Notes: generated by a model from the sequence alone, not told the origin. DNA of 34,344 nucleotides from Segatella hominis (GCF_004535825.1 NZ_SGVY01000042.1:1-34344), one strand, 5' to 3'. Positions 1-8,364 are shown, counted from the first letter of the stretch. Made by a program: numbers and translations.

Positions 1-218
1 AACCATTCCGAATAGCTATGGGACTTTGATTTGTCTTGCAATCTCATCCATGGTCATATGCCTTGTATGAAGTTTCTGTACGTTAGGTCAGATGTTTGCC
101 GCCAGCTTCTTTCAGATTCCACCTCGCGGTGGACACCCTTGCTATTGGCTATACGATTCCCGCTATTAGGGCTCGTTAGGGACTTGCACCCATTAGAATA
201 AGCTCATGCCGAGCATAC
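1..218 (-). mobile_element. Group II intron, 5' part (continues beyond left edge)
   Basis: Read on the minus strand, this begins GTATGCTCGGC at 218 and continues with segments typical of group II intron domain I: GGTGCAAGTCCC near 191-178, CCTAATAGCGGGAA near 172-159, then AAGGGTGTCCACCG and GAGGTGGAATCTGAAAGAAG around 141-110. From memory, these blocks are conserved among bacterial group II introns. The boundary at 218 is placed where the AraC reading frame stops resembling its family. The intron-encoded reverse transcriptase would lie to the left, outside the window, so functionality cannot be judged. The start GTATG differs slightly from the usual GTGYG. Confidence 0.75.
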
Positions 219-1042
219 AAGATGAGTGCGACAAGAGAAGCCGCACTCAGCAGAAATGATGTCGTTGCTATAATCAGGATAGTCCTGCATCATCTTCTTT
301 GCTGCATTGAAACGTATCTCGCTGAGCCATATTCGAAAGTTAGTGTGTAAGCATTGGTCAAAAAACTGGCTCAATTCATTCTTTGATATACAAAGCGTAC
401 GGGAAAGCGTCAACATGTTCACATTACAATCCTTATAGCCTAAATCCACACACCACTGGTCAAGACTGTTTTGGATAAAGATTCTGCGTTTCTCAGAAAT
501 CCGTTGTAAGGATTCTGTACCTACATCAGAAGCCTTATTTTTATTGCAAGAACCAGATGATGCCTCCCCCACTTCTCATATATTTTGCTCTCGCAGAGCC
601 GTTATTTTCCTCTTCTTTATCCAAGAGTTCTTCGGTAGGGATATAATTGCTGCCAAGGGCAATAAACGTAAGATTGAAGAACAGCAGGGCAAACAATACG
701 ACAGGACCTACTATATATAATAAGGTGGTGGAAAAGATGGCAACCGGCATAGCGAGAACTGCGAGCCAGAGAATGGATTCCTATGGAGATGAGCGAGAAG
801 CAGGGGGTATAGAGGAGGATGTTGATGACCGCCCCTAAATGATCGTGCATAGCACGGAAGCCGAACCCCATCTGTATGACATATTGTATCGCTAACCCTA
901 TCAGGGCAATCACGATCATCCATCGTGAACGCTCATACCGCTTGTTCTCCCATCTTACATGCAGATGAGAGAGTGCCAAGAAGGAGGCATTGACGAGCAT
1001 GAATATAAAACATGCAAACTGAAAGAGAAATAATGAATCCAT
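219..1042 (-). pseudogene. Membrane-anchored AraC-family regulator, frameshifted and truncated
   Basis: Three minus-strand frames join into one ancestral protein. Residues from 1042 to about 770 (MDSLFLFQFACFIFMLVN...) give three hydrophobic helices. From about 770 to 560 a second frame gives another membrane helix (VAIFSTTLLYIVGPVVLF) and an acidic linker (TEELLDKEEENN). From about 560 to 219 a third frame gives an AraC helix-turn-helix (LSRTLCISKNELSQFF, IWLSEIRFNAAKKMM, IISAECGFSCRTHL). Membrane helices followed by a C-terminal AraC domain are a common regulator layout in Prevotella and relatives. At least two frameshifts are needed, and the last helix of the second HTH is lost at the group II intron boundary. 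The gene is therefore almost certainly dead. The start at 1042 was chosen because the longer reading frame would begin inside the promoter region. Confidence 0.75.
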
Positions 1043-1154
1043 ACGCTTGCAAAAGTACAACAAAAAATTCAGAAAACGCTGCAATACGTTCTTTTTTTAA
1101 TGAAACTTAGAAATAATACCCTTAGATACCACTAAGAAAATAATTCTCCGTAAT

Positions 1155-1190
1155 TTTGTATGGTCAATTCAAAAAAACGACGTATCTTTG
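1155..1190 (+). promoter_or_regulatory. Bacteroidota-type promoter for the antiporter
   Basis: A -7 box TATCTTTG lies at 1183-1190 and a TTTG at 1155-1158. The 24-nt gap is a little longer than the usual 19-21. The predicted transcript would begin near 1195, so the longest reading frame (from 1156) cannot be the protein and the ATG at 1213 is preferred. Confidence 0.55.
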
Positions 1191-1212
1191 CACTTGCAAA
1201 CAAAAAAATAGA

Positions 1213-3351
1213 ATGTCTATGCTGAACTTAACACATTACTTCCCGATAACCGACCCTACGTTGATCTTCTTCGTAGTGCTGCTCATCGTTCTCTTTGCCC
1301 CTATCATTATGGGTAAACTGCGTATTCCACACATCATTGGCATGGTGTTGGCAGGAATCGTTGTCGGCAAGTATGGACTGAATATCCTGGAACGAGACTC
1401 CTCCTTTGAACTGTTTGGAAAGGTGGGCCTCTACTACATCATGTTCCTCGCAGCCTTGGAGATGGACATGGAAGGTATGAAGAAAAACAAGTCGCGACTA
1501 CTCATCTATGGCTTGCTTACCTGCTTCATACCGTTTACGCTGACCTATTTCATGAGCGTCCACCTGCTCCACTACTCCACCAAGGCCTCACTCCTCCTCA
1601 GCTGTATCATGGCTTCCAATACGCTGATAGCCTACCCGATAGTTTCGAGATACGGATTGCAGCAGAAACCGAGTGTCACGCTGAGTGTCGGGTCCAGTAT
1701 GCTTTCGCTTCTGATAGCGTTGGTCATCTTAGCTGGTCTCGTTGCCTCGTTTGGAGAGCATGACGGCGTACTCTTCTGGATATTCTTCGCCACCAAGTTT
1801 GCAGCCTATTGCGGTTTTATGATATTCCTCATTCCCCGTCTCACCCGCTGGTTTCTGCGCCGCTACAGTGATGCCGTCATGCAGTTCATCTTCGTCATGG
1901 CGATGCTTTTCATGAGTGCAGCCTTATCCCAGATAGTAGGCATCGAGGGCGTGTTCGGAGCTTTCTTTGCCGGACTCATCCTCAACAGATACATTCCCCA
2001 CGTATCTCCGCTCATGAACCGCTTGGAGTTTATCGGCAATGCCCTTTTCATCCCTTATTTCCTAATAGGAGTAGGCATGCTCATCAATGTCAACCTGCTC
2101 TTCCAGGGCGGTCATATCCTCTGGGTAATCTTCTGCATCGTCTTTTTCGGAACGTTAGGCAAAGCCATAGCAGCCTATGCAGCATGCCTCGGTTTCCGCC
2201 TTCCGCTTTCCTCAGGTCACATGATGTTTGGACTCACCTCAGCCCACGCAGCCGGCAGTATCGCCATGGTCATGGTCGGAATGAATATCCTCATCGGCCC
2301 CAACACTTATCTGGTGAATGATGACATGCTCAATGGTGTGGTCATCATGATCCTCTTTACCTGCATCATCTCCTCGCTCCTCACCGACTGGTCGTCCCAG
2401 AAAATTATCCTCCGAGACAAGGAATTGCCGGAAGCAGAAGACGAGAAGAAGGGCAATGACGAGAAGATTCTCATCCCTGTGAGATACCCAGAATATGCCG
2501 ACAGCCTGATGGATTTGGCACTCTTAGTGAGAAATCAGAAACTGAACCGGGGACTGGTTTGTCTGAACGTAGTTTACGATGATAAGGACATGCGATACAA
2601 CCAGGAACAGGGCAGACAACTGCTCGACCATTGCAGCCAATTAGCAGCAGCTACCGATGTGATGACCCAGACGCAGGTTCGTATTGCGGCCAACATCGCC
2701 AATGGCATCAAGCATGCTTTCAACGAGTTCCAATGCTCAGAGATTATCATCGGTATGCACATGCATCCGGAGCGTTCTCCGAAATTCTGGGGCGAATTCC
2801 ATCAGAGCCTTTTCAATGGTTTGAGCCGACAGATTATCATGGCTCGCGTCATACAACCATTGAATACAATACGCAGAATTCAGGTAGCCGTACCATCACG
2901 AGCTGAGTTTGAACCAGGCTTTTACCGTTGGCTTGAACGCCTCAGCCGAATGGCAGGAAATCTCGACTGCCGTATCCAGTTTCATGGTCGCACCGAAACC
3001 TTGGCGCTCATCAATGAGTACATACAGAACCGCCATCATGAAGTGCGTGCCGACTATGCCTTGATGAACCATTGGAACGAAATGCCACAGTTGGCAGCCC
3101 AGATTTCCAACGACCACATGTTGGTAGTGATTACCGCCCGCAAGGGAACAGTATCCTACAAGACAGCCCTGGAACGTCTGCCAGAGGAAATCACCCGCTT
3201 CTTCTCGGGCACCAATCTGATGATTATCTTCCCAGACCAGTATGGCGATTCATCGGGTGATCAACTTACCTTCGCTGAGCCACAGCACCAGGAGGAAATC
3301 AGTGCTTACGAGGCATTGAGTCAATGGCTCAGAAAGAAAATGAGACGGTAA
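1213..3351 (+). CDS. CPA2-type cation/proton antiporter with cytoplasmic USP-like tail
   Basis: A 712-aa inner-membrane exchanger of the CPA2 (KefB/NapA-like) superfamily, expected to swap Na+ or K+ for protons. Roughly the first 400 residues are a dozen hydrophobic helices, with GKLRIPHIIGMVLAGIVVG near the start, the typical opening of this family, and IEGVFGAFFAGLILNR in the middle. The remaining ~300 residues are soluble and look like two tandem universal-stress-protein-like domains (KILIPVRYPEYADSLMDLAL; CSEIIIGMHMHPERSPKFWG). This is the usual architecture of Bacteroidota antiporters of this type. The start MSMLNLTHYF (1213) follows from the promoter position; Met at 1219 is an alternative. 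Its 3' end overlaps the convergent amidase gene by 23 bp. The transported ion cannot be told from sequence. Confidence 0.85.
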   Translation: MSMLNLTHYFPITDPTLIFFVVLLIVLFAPIIMGKLRIPHIIGMVLAGIVVGKYGLNILERDSSFELFGKVGLYYIMFLAALEMDMEGMKKNKSRLLIYGLLTCFIPFTLTYFMSVHLLHYSTKASLLLSCIMASNTLIAYPIVSRYGLQQKPSVTLSVGSSMLSLLIALVILAGLVASFGEHDGVLFWIFFATKFAAYCGFMIFLIPRLTRWFLRRYSDAVMQFIFVMAMLFMSAALSQIVGIEGVFGAFFAGLILNRYIPHVSPLMNRLEFIGNALFIPYFLIGVGMLINVNLLFQGGHILWVIFCIVFFGTLGKAIAAYAACLGFRLPLSSGHMMFGLTSAHAAGSIAMVMVGMNILIGPNTYLVNDDMLNGVVIMILFTCIISSLLTDWSSQKIILRDKELPEAEDEKKGNDEKILIPVRYPEYADSLMDLALLVRNQKLNRGLVCLNVVYDDKDMRYNQEQGRQLLDHCSQLAAATDVMTQTQVRIAANIANGIKHAFNEFQCSEIIIGMHMHPERSPKFWGEFHQSLFNGLSRQIIMARVIQPLNTIRRIQVAVPSRAEFEPGFYRWLERLSRMAGNLDCRIQFHGRTETLALINEYIQNRHHEVRADYALMNHWNEMPQLAAQISNDHMLVVITARKGTVSYKTALERLPEEITRFFSGTNLMIIFPDQYGDSSGDQLTFAEPQHQEEISAYEALSQWLRKKMRR

Positions 3352-3757
3352 AATAGGGAACTAATTCCTTCTTCACGTCGAAGCAAGGACAGGCTTTGGC
3401 GGAAAACTCGTTGTGACCGTGGATGGTGGCGTGAGGGAATTCCTCCTTCAGCTGACCGATGAGATCCAGCAGGGCAGCCTTCTGTTCAATGGTTCGGGTG
3501 TCCTTCGGTTTGCCATCCTTGGATAAACCGCCGATGTAACAGATGCCGATGCTGATAGCATTATGCCCCTTGCAGTGGGCACCGATTTCAGACAAAGAAC
3601 GGCCTACGTGGATGTCGCCGTTGCGGTAGATGACGAAGTGATAACCGATCTTTCTGAAACCGCGCGCTCTGTGCCAGCGGTCGATGTCGGCAACTGTGTA
3701 GTCCTTATCTTCTTTGGTAGCACTACAATGAATGATGATTTCCTTGATATTACGCAT
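3329..3757 (-). CDS. N-acetylmuramoyl-L-alanine amidase (T7 lysozyme type, Amidase_2)
   Basis: A 142-aa zinc amidase that cleaves the bond between N-acetylmuramic acid and the stem peptide. The fold is covered end to end: IIIHCSAT (zinc ligand His10), GFRKIGYHFVIYRNGDI (residues 34-49), GAHCKGHNAISIGICYIGG, and GHNEFSAKACPCFDV with His115 and Cys123 as the other probable zinc ligands. There is no signal peptide, as in phage-type enzymes. It is the last gene of the minus-strand accessory block and lies 18 bp after the DUF5675-like gene. Single-domain amidases of this type habitually travel with the primase-like, HU and smalltalk genes in Bacteroidota. The last residues (TVSFSF) are read from sequence shared with the antiporter 3' end and look accidental, so the gene probably lost its original stop at the module boundary. 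Confidence 0.9.
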   Translation of the reverse strand: MRNIKEIIIHCSATKEDKDYTVADIDRWHRARGFRKIGYHFVIYRNGDIHVGRSLSEIGAHCKGHNAISIGICYIGGLSKDGKPKDTRTIEQKAALLDLIGQLKEEFPHATIHGHNEFSAKACPCFDVKKELVPYFTVSFSF

Positions 3758-3775
3758 ATTGTTATGAATTAAATT

Positions 3776-4249
3776 TTAGAAAAGATATACAGAACTCAGA
3801 GGGATTTCATTCTGCTCAATGTCCTGAATAATCAGCCTGATCTCTTCACCTTTCCCTATAGCTCCTTCCAATACCTTATAGAGATCAAGGTAGCAATCTA
3901 ATGTATGAAGCAACAGACCTGCTGGACCTGCCTTCCCGATGATGATGCTACCATGTTTCAGCGTGAAAGCCCCATTGCCAGGCATGAAGAACGGGATGCG
4001 AGATGCAGTCTTTATGGAGCGGGCACCCTTCTTTCTAATCATAGGAACATTGATAAGCTCCTTATCAATCGGAGATTCCATCCATTTCTTCCTGTAATTT
4101 TTGTTAAACATGATTTCAACCTTGTATTCACCGGCAGGCAAATGGTGAGTAGGATGCTCTAATGTTCTATACACAAGTATCCCTTCTACGAGTATAGTGC
4201 CCATTAAGCCCCAGGGAGTACCAATTTGACGATATAAATTTATTTCCAT
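3776..4249 (-). CDS. DUF5675-like protein
   Basis: A 157-aa soluble protein without signal peptide or membrane helix. It shows a beta-rich pattern with LPAGEYKVEIMFN near residues 38-50, preceded by YRTLEHPTHH, and GNGAFTLKHGSIIIGKAGP further on. That order (a label-like TLE, then PAGxYxV, then a G-x-I-x-I-H/G block) resembles DUF5675, a phage-associated family of unknown role often found near endolysins. The neighbouring amidase gene, 18 bp downstream, fits a shared lytic or cell-wall job. The assignment is from memory and could be wrong; the protein is clearly real given its tight spacing within the block. Confidence 0.55.
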   Translation of the reverse strand: MEINLYRQIGTPWGLMGTILVEGILVYRTLEHPTHHLPAGEYKVEIMFNKNYRKKWMESPIDKELINVPMIRKKGARSIKTASRIPFFMPGNGAFTLKHGSIIIGKAGPAGLLLHTLDCYLDLYKVLEGAIGKGEEIRLIIQDIEQNEIPLSSVYLF

Positions 4250-4273
4250 GATTTTAAAATTTTGAAAGTGATA

Positions 4274-4297
4274 TTCGGGGGAAGTGTATCCCCCGAA
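4274..4297. repeat. Perfect 8-bp hairpin TTCGGGGG / CCCCCGAA
   Basis: TTCGGGGG (4274-4281) and CCCCCGAA (4290-4297) can pair perfectly around an 8-nt loop, between the DUF3987 and DUF5675-like genes. There is no T-run on the minus strand, so it is not an ordinary terminator. It directly adjoins the TGACC repeat copy at 4306-4336, and a CCCCCGAA half-site also precedes the copy at 13320. Confidence 0.6.
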
Positions 4298-4305
4298 AAC
4301 GATTT

Positions 4306-4336
4306 TGACCGAAAATGACCATGACCGAAAATGACC
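4306..4336 (+). repeat. TGACC repeat, copy R1
   Basis: Four TGACC words start at 4306, 4316, 4322 and 4332, i.e. TGACC-N5-TGACC-N2... with offsets 0, 10, 16 and 26. The same arrangement occurs at 13197-13226, 13320-13349 and 16295-16323. The flanks ATCCCCCGAA upstream and TTTCTA downstream are also shared with the 13320 copy. Confidence 0.8.
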
Positions 4337-4360
4337 GGTTTCTATACCGAATAGTTGCAG

Positions 4361-6907
4361 TTATTGAGTTGTGTTAACTTTCTGGTAACGCTTATCTTTC
4401 ATCATGATGACCAGTCCCTGTTTTCTCCAGTTCTTCAACATCTGCCTTGTAGATTCCCGGCTTGCACCTGTTCCTTTCACGGCAATACTCTGCTGCACAG
4501 CCTGTTCGAATGTGAATGTAACGTCCAATCGCTCAAAGATAGAATCATTCTTTCCACGTTTGGAGCGCTCTAAAGAAGCCTGTCCATTGTAGTTTTTGGA
4601 AGAAAAAGCATCCTCTATGCGCTGACGGAAGAAGTAGAGAGCATTCTCCAACTGATAGTCGGCTAAGGTGTCGAAAACAGAAAGCATCGCTGGTGTCTGC
4701 GTTCTTACGATCATCTCTTTCCACAAGTTGGGATGCTCCTTCAACTTCTTTTCCGCTCCATTCAATCCATGTTTATGAATCAATATCTCAGCCACTTTGC
4801 AGAGCATCAGGCAGGTCATCATTCTCATGGTGGTAGGGCAAATACGGAAACGCTGACGAGCTTTCACTTTGTCGTCATTCTTCATCGTCTCCAGTCTTAT
4901 CTGCTCCAACCATTCTCTACCTCTTTCCTCCAACTTGAGCAACTCCACTTCTCCGTTCATCAGCGGCAGCAGATGGGCTATCTGGATGATGCGTTCCTTC
5001 TGTCGATCTTTCAGAACATAAAGATTTTCGGTAAGCGGTGTAAAGGTATTATCGGGAGTTCGAGCCACGACGATACGGCTTTGAAAACCATCCGTGTAAT
5101 TGCTGATTACTCGGTAAAGTGCATCAGGCGTTCCGCACATCACCACGTTCCACAACAGCCTGTCTATATGCACATTCACTGCCTCAGCACTTCTTGCCTC
5201 ACGCTCATAGCAAGTTCCATCGTATGCCTGACGGAGCATCACGGAGAAATCGCTCATGGCCGATTTCCACTTCTGCGCCACGGTGTCGGCTTCCGGAGTG
5301 AAGGAGAAGGCGTGTTTGCCTTCGGTGTTGGCAAGACGTTCAGCGAGATTGGCCACGGTATTGTTCAGCGTCAGACATCTGATAGGCAATTTCGGTTCTT
5401 CAGGCTGCTCCTTCTTGTTCTTTGCCGCCCGCTTCTTGACTCTCCAGTCCTCCTCCGTCTGCAGATACATCTTGTCCATATCCTTCAATTCTTTCGTCCA
5501 GGTGTTGATAATCGGGTCAATACTACCCTTTCCTGAGGCGAAATCTCCTGCAATATAGGAGATGAGATTGAGCGAGTTCATCTTGCCGTGCACGCTTACC
5601 TTTACACCTGTGGCAAGCATTCCGATGACCGGGCAGATAGCAGAGATGACAGGCATGGCGAGGGCTGGACCCACAGCATCAACCGAGTCCTTGATACCTT
5701 GCGGCAGTTTCGGCAGGGCATTATAGTAGAACTGGTCGTCCTGCGCATTAGCTTCATCCAGCGCATTGATGAAAGCTTCATCGTCTTCATCCGTTCCAGT
5801 CGCTCCCGTTGCCGCATTCTTGTTCAGTTTCTCTTGTCGGATGGCAGACAATACGTCTTTCAGACGTTTCGGCATTTGCGTGATTTTCTCACTGAGTGCC
5901 GAGTTGATGCAAGCCATCTTTTCCTGATCAGGGAAACCATCGTAGCAGGGAATCACCTGAGCCATCAGATTGCGGTCGAAACCGCAGATATGACGGAGAT
6001 TAACGGCAAGCTCGAAAGTCAATGTGTTGCGATTGGATTTCACGGGTTCCTGACCATCATTATACATCTGCCACCATTTTGCGATGATGTCGGAATAAGG
6101 AATTCCGAGATATTTGAGATCAGATGGGGCTGAAACTTTGGGAGTTCCAGCAGATGGGCTTGGAGCTTCATTCTTTCCTGTAGAAGCTGCAGGAGCAGTC
6201 GATCCTGTTTTCTTCTCTGCAGAGCCAGTAGAAGTATCTCCGCCTAAAATCGTAGCAGAAGCATTTGGCATCGGATTTTCCCAAGGTTTGTAATGCTTAT
6301 TCGCCTTGTGAGCACCTTCATTCAACTCCTCTTTTCCAAATCTCTCCCGATCCTCCAAAACCTTTGCTTCAGCTGCCACGGCAGCCTCGTCATAAGCATC
6401 CTGAAAGAGATGCGGAGAGAGGAAAAGCAAGTCTTCATCATCCGAAGTGGTGGTGAAGTAAACCCGGTTGATGTCGTGAGCCGACGTATCCATTTCACAT
6501 TTCAGCATTGTAGCAATCCTCACTTGGTTTTCCAAGATGGTCTTGCCCTTTTCACGCTCAAATACCGCATGACCGCCCTGCCTTGCGCTCCTCTCCAACA
6601 TCAGAAGTCCGTATTTACTCGGCTCCTTCAGCAGCAGTTTGGCAGCCTTGGCAAAAGCCTCAGGTTCATCCATATCAAAGCCGAAAGCCTGGCTTGGCAG
6701 TTTCATGCCTTTCACCACACCATTGGGATAATGCCCGGAATAATTGAATTGTATCAGTCTGCGTTTCGCAGCATCGCTTCCGGCACGAGCCTGACGCAAA
6801 TTCGCCTTCTGCTCTTTGCTTCCACGCAGCTGCTTGTATTCCTCTTCCGAGGTGATGGGACGGGCAACCTTGTGCCCGTTCTCCACCTTAATTAAATAAC
6901 AGCTCAT
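4361..6907 (-). CDS. Primase-like (BT4734/VirE_N) plus DUF3987 helicase-like protein
   Basis: An 848-aa two-part protein. The N-terminal ~170 residues match the BT4734-like/VirE N-terminal domain, related to archaeo-eukaryotic primases: FGFDMDEPEAF (76-86), LERSARQGGHAVF (104-116) and a third acidic strand near DDEDLLFLSPH (157-167). A low-complexity linker rich in Ser, Thr, Pro and Ala covers about 225-260. The rest is DUF3987, an ATPase-like domain with a Walker-A-like loop GDFASGKG (454-461). Such proteins are inferred to prime or unwind DNA for mobile elements, but I know of no demonstrated activity for this family. It is the central gene of the accessory block, 82 bp downstream of the 139-aa protein. 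Direct repeats lie just upstream (6932-6965). Confidence 0.85.
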   Translation of the reverse strand: MSCYLIKVENGHKVARPITSEEEYKQLRGSKEQKANLRQARAGSDAAKRRLIQFNYSGHYPNGVVKGMKLPSQAFGFDMDEPEAFAKAAKLLLKEPSKYGLLMLERSARQGGHAVFEREKGKTILENQVRIATMLKCEMDTSAHDINRVYFTTTSDDEDLLFLSPHLFQDAYDEAAVAAEAKVLEDRERFGKEELNEGAHKANKHYKPWENPMPNASATILGGDTSTGSAEKKTGSTAPAASTGKNEAPSPSAGTPKVSAPSDLKYLGIPYSDIIAKWWQMYNDGQEPVKSNRNTLTFELAVNLRHICGFDRNLMAQVIPCYDGFPDQEKMACINSALSEKITQMPKRLKDVLSAIRQEKLNKNAATGATGTDEDDEAFINALDEANAQDDQFYYNALPKLPQGIKDSVDAVGPALAMPVISAICPVIGMLATGVKVSVHGKMNSLNLISYIAGDFASGKGSIDPIINTWTKELKDMDKMYLQTEEDWRVKKRAAKNKKEQPEEPKLPIRCLTLNNTVANLAERLANTEGKHAFSFTPEADTVAQKWKSAMSDFSVMLRQAYDGTCYEREARSAEAVNVHIDRLLWNVVMCGTPDALYRVISNYTDGFQSRIVVARTPDNTFTPLTENLYVLKDRQKERIIQIAHLLPLMNGEVELLKLEERGREWLEQIRLETMKNDDKVKARQRFRICPTTMRMMTCLMLCKVAEILIHKHGLNGAEKKLKEHPNLWKEMIVRTQTPAMLSVFDTLADYQLENALYFFRQRIEDAFSSKNYNGQASLERSKRGKNDSIFERLDVTFTFEQAVQQSIAVKGTGASRESTRQMLKNWRKQGLVIMMKDKRYQKVNTTQ

Positions 6908-6931
6908 TCTGTTTCGTTCTTCATGTTTTAG

Positions 6932-6965
6932 TTCTACAATGTTTATTTAGTTTCTACAATGTTTA
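6932..6965. repeat. Two direct copies of TTCTACAATGTTTA, 20 bp apart
   Basis: TTCTACAATGTTTA occurs at 6932-6945 and again at 6952-6965, an exact 20-bp period close to two helical turns. The pair sits 25-58 bp upstream of the primase-like gene start, a natural place for an operator. Confidence 0.6.
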
Positions 6966-6989
6966 AAAATATTTATCGCATAAACAAAC

Positions 6990-7409
6990 TTACTGCTTCA
7001 ACTGTAGCTCTACTACGGCATTGGCAGCCTCTCTTGCTTCCGTGATGAGTGCCTTGCCGATATTGACCCCCTCGTCACTATACACCTTGAGGGTGAGCTG
7101 CACAGCATTGTCCTTCGTCTTGCTCACACGTCCGTGAGCCAATTTCTTGATGAGTTTAGACTGAGAACGCGGCTTCGCTTTCGCAATGAAATCGAATGTA
7201 CCGTCACTCAACTGTTGGGCAACGCCCTGTGAACGGAACCCAGGCACTTGGTCTCTCACGCCCTGCTGGTCAGGAGTAAAGAGAAAACACTTGCTTCCAT
7301 CATAGAAAGCCACACCGCCCAACTGTACATGATTGCAACCGTTATTCTGTTGCACCTGCTCGCAACCATTATTTTGCTGGTTGCAGTTTTTAGAATAATC
7401 TTTCTTCAT
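6990..7409 (-). CDS. Hypothetical protein with Asn/Gln/Cys-rich N-terminus
   Basis: A 139-aa protein I do not recognise. The first ~35 residues hold an imperfect repeat, CNQQNNGCEQ then VQQNNGCNHV, with three cysteines. The remaining part is mixed alpha/beta, with GVAFYDGSKCFLFTPDQQ, then a basic stretch KPRSQSKLIKKLAHGRVSKTK and a regular C-terminal helix. The basic patch would suit nucleic-acid binding, but that is a guess. The start MKKDYSKN at 7409 was preferred over 7439 because the extra ten residues (MFLLVNFNSD) do not resemble the rest. It lies in the same orientation between the OB-fold-like gene and the primase-like gene, consistent with one operon. Confidence 0.65.
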   Translation of the reverse strand: MKKDYSKNCNQQNNGCEQVQQNNGCNHVQLGGVAFYDGSKCFLFTPDQQGVRDQVPGFRSQGVAQQLSDGTFDFIAKAKPRSQSKLIKKLAHGRVSKTKDNAVQLTLKVYSDEGVNIGKALITEAREAANAVVELQLKQ

Positions 7410-7551
7410 ATCTGAATTGAAATTTACGAGGAGAAACATCAGGAATGTTGCGCGCTTTACTTAAGAAAATCCTCCGTCCGTCCCAACTCAGATTAATAAC
7501 TTGTTCCAGAATCCTCGCAGCCTTTCTCCCTGCGAAGCTCTTTTTACCTTT

Positions 7552-7833
7552 TTACTTTTTTACCTTTTCAATGTCCGTCACTAAGATATCCTGATAAACC
7601 TGACCATTGTGCTCATGGGTAGTAAAGCGGAGCGTAACAGCCACCAAATCGCCAGGATAGAATTTGCACTGAGCCGCATTCCCCAACATTGCCGCAGCAT
7701 ACTGGTTCTCATACTTGCCGCCCATCTCTTGGAGAACGATGTTACATTTCATCATCTGTCCGTTCTCACTTTTCTGACTCTGCACAGCGAAGGCCTCGCC
7801 CTGCTGCACCACTCTCATGATTTGAGTATTCAT
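7552..7833 (-). CDS. Small OB-fold-like, possible single-strand DNA-binding protein
   Basis: A 93-aa protein with an alternating beta pattern: AFAVQSQKSENGQMMKCNIVL, then AAMLGNAAQCKFYPGDLVAVTLRF, then QVYQDILVTDIEKVKK. The layout of strand, strand, helix, a 'GDLVAV' strand, and a final strand naming the partner surface recalls SSB-like OB folds and DUF3127-type proteins of Bacteroidota. It is the first gene of the accessory operon and stands upstream of a primase-like gene, which supports a DNA-replication role. There is no acidic SSB tip at the C-terminus; it ends in Lys-Lys. The functional statement is inference. Confidence 0.6.
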   Translation of the reverse strand: MNTQIMRVVQQGEAFAVQSQKSENGQMMKCNIVLQEMGGKYENQYAAAMLGNAAQCKFYPGDLVAVTLRFTTHEHNGQVYQDILVTDIEKVKK

Positions 7834-7904
7834 ATTATAAAGTAGTCGGAAGTTGTTTCAAGATCACCAAACCATTTCAGCGTTGTCTTGTTTCTTCGAC
7901 GCTG

Positions 7905-7936
7905 CAAAAGTACTGCGAAAACAAGGGCAAAACAAT
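7905..7936 (-). promoter_or_regulatory. Probable promoter of the primase/amidase block
   Basis: On the minus strand a -7 box TACTTTTG (7912-7905) has ATTG (7936-7933) 20 nt upstream, the spacing typical of Bacteroidota promoters. Transcription would start near 7898, giving a leader of about 65 nt before the ATG at 7833. Confidence 0.5.
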
Positions 7937-7938
7937 GC

Positions 7939-8125
7939 TTTTCCCACAACTTCCCCGAAAAACCCACGTTTTTGGGAAAAATCGGGCTTTTCATGGGAAA
8001 AATTAAAAGAAGAAGAAAAAGAGGGTTGAAATGTAAAGAAAAAGGGAATATCATCCCTCTTTCCCCCCAAAAAATCCCTCATTTTTTCCCAACGTTGGGA
8101 AAAATCGTGGGAATCTTGGGAAAAA
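7939..8125. repeat. Operator-like array of TGGGAAAAATCG repeats with a 22-bp palindrome
   Basis: This belongs to a 531-bp stretch (7834-8364) without a convincing gene. TGGGAAAAATCG-N9-TGGGAAAAA occurs twice in the same orientation, at 7973-8002 and 8096-8125, with 21 bp between the GGG words in each. Inverted copies of the word lie at 7939-7945 and 8082-8090. The inner arms form a perfect 22-bp palindrome at 8083-8104 centred on CCCAACGTTGGG. It lies upstream of the promoter at 7905-7936. The remainder of the gap, to 8364, is AT-rich and shows nothing else. Confidence 0.65.
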
Positions 8126-8364
8126 GTAACTAATAAAAATAAAAAAGCACCTCCTTCACCATCCATGAAGAAGATGCTTTTAACAAAAGCAACCAAAGTT
8201 ACCCAAATATATTATTCCCAAACGGGAACTTAATTCTTGTTTAAGATTATATGGAAAAACGCAACCCAAAATGCATAATCCCCAATGCTTGTAACACTAT
8301 CTATGTACTATTAAATTAATGAAGCTGTTTAAATGCTGTACAAAAAGTAATATATTTCACATTT

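Noticed and set aside
4274-4297. Hairpin as a terminator between the DUF3987 and DUF5675-like genes
   Set aside because: No T-run on the minus strand and the genes are otherwise operon-like.
7830-8196. Overlapping open frames in the TGGGAAAAA region (74, 81 and 110 codons)
   Set aside because: Rich in Phe and Lys from homopolymer runs, overlap each other in several frames, and no ribosome site.
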